From contig JAJEKV010000025.1 of the NCBI GenBank assembly GCA_021234155.1, forward strand, positions 6,119,310 through 6,183,309: a DNA stretch of 64,000 nucleotides, read 5' to 3'. Each line of letters begins with the position of its first letter. Positions within the stretch are counted from its first letter, which is position 1. The notes beneath the pieces were generated by a model. The model searched no databases and was not told the origin of the DNA. It worked only from the letters and a program-made list of their open reading frames with translations. Shown piece by piece: positions 62,217 to 64,000 of this stretch. The translations under genes and the position numbers were made by a program. The DNA is from Isoetes taiwanensis (Eukaryota; Streptophyta; Lycopodiopsida; Isoetales; Isoetaceae).

Positions 62217-62525
62217 TCATTCCACTCCATCTACAAAGACGATTATATATATGTAATGTTCTATTGCACTTGCAAAATTTAATATCTTGACCCATTCCAC
62301 ACGTGCTTGAATAATGCCCGACATTGCCGGGCACGCGTTTCTAGTTTGTAGTACTTTAACACCATGTTGAAACTCAAAGTAAACCAATAAAGTCTCACCA
62401 ACCAATGAAATCCCACCAACAATGATAGGCATTGGCACCATGTGATAATCCAGCCAAAGACACTTCAATGGGTTCTTTTGTAATTGCTCATCCCACATAA
62501 ATTTTTTGCATAATTGGTGGATCAT
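62217..62525 (-). CDS. recurrent R1 ORF, distant copy, unknown function
   Basis: The conserved body (DEQLQKNPLKCLWLDYHM onwards to VFVDGVE) is open from about 62500 to the stop at 62217. Only the first residues differ, because of a small indel near the ATG (MIHQLCKKFMW instead of MQKNYV). With the copy at 14460 it is the second essentially uninterrupted version. Function unknown. Confidence 0.4.
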   Translation of the reverse strand: MIHQLCKKFMWDEQLQKNPLKCLWLDYHMVPMPIIVGGISLVGETLLVYFEFQHGVKVLQTRNACPAMSGIIQARVEWVKILNFASAIEHYIYIIVFVDGVE

Positions 62526-62799
62526 ATTGCTGCAGAAGATGATGCTTATGTGCCTATAAGTATTTAAATTGAAGAATCTTGGTTTCCATTACAATCAAAT
62601 CTATTTGACATACTAAACATATCCCAGAATCAAGCCTACAATCTCTTTCTAATGTCCATATTGGTTACAACTTGGTTTCACACTTTGTTAATCTCAGTTG
62701 GCACTATATTAAAAAATTGTAATTATAAGGTAGCAATAAATTTGTACTTCACAAACGTCTTTCCAAGCAAATTTTGTGTTTCTATTATAAGGAATTTGT

Positions 62800-62975
62800 A
62801 GCACTTCGACACCATGTTGAAACCCAGTCTAAATCAATAAAGTCTCACCAACCAATGGAATCCCACCAACCATTATAGGTAATGGCACATGTGATAACCC
62901 AGCCTAAGACAATTCAATGGGTTCTTTTGTAATTGCTCATTCACATAATTCCTTTGCATAATCGGTGGATCATAC
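62800..62975 (-). pseudogene. extra partial copy of the R1 ORF
   Basis: A second, more diverged copy of the ORF's first half lies beside the previous one: PPIMQRNYVNEQLQKNPLN is readable on the minus strand. The ORF segment alone has therefore been duplicated in tandem here. Confidence 0.6.
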
Positions 62976-63052
62976 ACTGGGACTTCCACCTGCCCACGTT
63001 TGCCATACACGAAAAGGGTCACCGCTTAAGACCTTACCACTAAGACTATGTT

Positions 63053-63867
63053 CATGGGAAAAATTAGTGGCTATTAATAGCCAAATGTCGATTTTTTAGA
63101 GGGTCTAGACAATTTTTGCGGCGAATCTTATGAAGGGAGATTTAAAAAATAAATAAATAAATAATAGCCATAGTTAAAACAAGTACTCTATTATTTTTTT
63201 AGGATTAGCCAAACTATTTTCCCCCTTTTCTTCAAAGAAAAAGGGATTAGCCTTTTTTTATATTACAATAGTTATATATTAAATCATTAATAGCCAAACA
63301 AAAACTAATTCTTATAATAGACTTTTACACATCCCCAACTACCATCATCAGTGATAGTATTTTTTCAAACTATGAATTTCTATTACATATACCACATATG
63401 CATCTTCAAAAAAGAATTGTAAGAGATGGCTAATATCCCTTTAGATGCCCGAGTTAGTTGTATAACATCTAAAGGGTTAGAGATAAGTGCAATTTGATCA
63501 CCATGTCTAGAAAGTGTCATTGCATTGAATGTAGTTCAGACTATGGATATTATAAGCTATGTTATGAACTTATGTTAAAAGTTTTCTAATATTATTGTAT
63601 CTTCCTTAATTTTGATTGTTGATTATTATTTGTAATTGTAGTACAAAATATCTAAAGCTATAGAATTTATATTTGTTTCTTTGTCCAGTTAGAAAAAATA
63701 GCTAAGTGAAAATTTATAGTATTTAATTCAAAAACTTTTTCAAGTCCAAAATTACAATGATAATATTAACTTTAGCCAATTGTATATCATAAAATCTTGT
63801 AAAAGTTTGAAAAATAGCCAAACCATTTTCTATGAAAAAATATATAGTATGCTTAATTTTTTCCCTG
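63053..63867. mobile_element. hAT-like non-autonomous element, 815 bp
   Basis: Left end CATGGGAAAAATTAGTGGC and the complement of the right end CAGGGAAAAAATTAAGC are imperfect inverted repeats with the CA(x)GGG start common in hAT elements. The flanks ACTATGTT (63045-63052) and GCTATGTT (63868-63875) match in 7 of 8 bases, the duplication length of hAT transposases. The interior is very AT-rich with TAGCCA words and has no transposase. Confidence 0.65.
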
Positions 63868-63875
63868 GCTATGTT

Positions 63876-64000
63876 CCAATGCGCCACCGACTGGAATCAA
63901 GATTCAAGGCAGGTGATAGAGAGTTCAGAAACCCCCTCCATTTCTAAAAAATCCAAGCTTGACTTAGAAGTTCACCTCAATTTTGAGGTTAAATATGAAC
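63876..64000. other. window end, nothing recognised
   Basis: Flanking sequence of the hAT-like element. No feature can be supported. Confidence 0.3.

Larger units (their letters stand above)
60063..62775 (-). repeat. R1 repeat, distant copy (with internal insert)
   Basis: Begins at the same edge (CTAGCCAATGCTAACTGG) as copy 1 at 13682 and is nearly identical for the first 400 bp. The promoter part is mostly deleted, the AGAATCT-rich insert occupies 60506-61967, and the unit then resumes at TTTGTTTTGAGCTTCTTA through the ORF to about 62760, where it is cut. Confidence 0.75.

Overview
The window looks like repeat-rich nuclear DNA of a vascular plant. It holds Ty1/copia, Ty3/gypsy and LINE debris, MULE and hAT type terminal repeats with correct target-site duplications, GT-AG introns in gene relics, long AT-rich spacers and microsatellites. 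There is no compact operon-like coding. A Jockey-style LINE may hint at a fern or gymnosperm, but that is weak. I see no clearly intact host gene. Every recognisable coding region carries frameshifts and stops, from decay or possibly from raw-assembly error, so protein calls rest on motifs spread over several frames.

Layout. 1-1463: unassigned sequence, then a copia-like LTR end and primer-binding site (PBS). 2-6.5 kb: a Jockey-type LINE on the minus strand, bracketed by two (GA)n tracts. 6.76-7.24 kb: an LTR with its PBS. 7.7-11.5 kb: spacer with (GGAA)n, a GC-rich block and a 60-75 bp tandem repeat. 11.48-12.33 kb: a non-autonomous MULE with a 9-bp target duplication.

13.7-31.1 kb: the core of the window, a repeat of about 3-4 kb that I cannot assign to a known family (called R1 here). 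It occurs as a head-to-tail array in one orientation (13.7-22.7 kb) and again in the opposite orientation (25.8-31.1 kb). Another copy lies at 60.1-62.8 kb. R1 carries a TATA-type promoter, a cluster of short palindromes, an 18-bp inverted repeat and a recurrent ~97-codon reading frame. Between the opposed arrays lies a tandemly duplicated, intron-containing pseudogene of a UDP-arabinose 4-epimerase (MUR4/UXE-like).

31-45 kb: spacer, a degenerate Ty3/gypsy gag-pol on the minus strand (33.4-37.25 kb), unassigned higher-GC sequence, a 400-bp tandem repeat and a 5'-truncated L1-type LINE. 45-50 kb: a direct duplication and a MULE-type MITE. 50.7-54.45 kb: a broken serine/threonine kinase gene split by a ~3 kb C/T-rich intron-like stretch. 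55-60 kb: an antisense LTR-retrotransposon PBS, a fold-back element and spacer. 60-64 kb: the distant R1 copy with its AGAATCT-rich insert, then a hAT-like element.

The pieces do not form a pathway. The window reads as layers of transposable elements around two gene relics. The most interesting signals are the R1 family, the R1 inverted architecture and the UXE relic between its arms.
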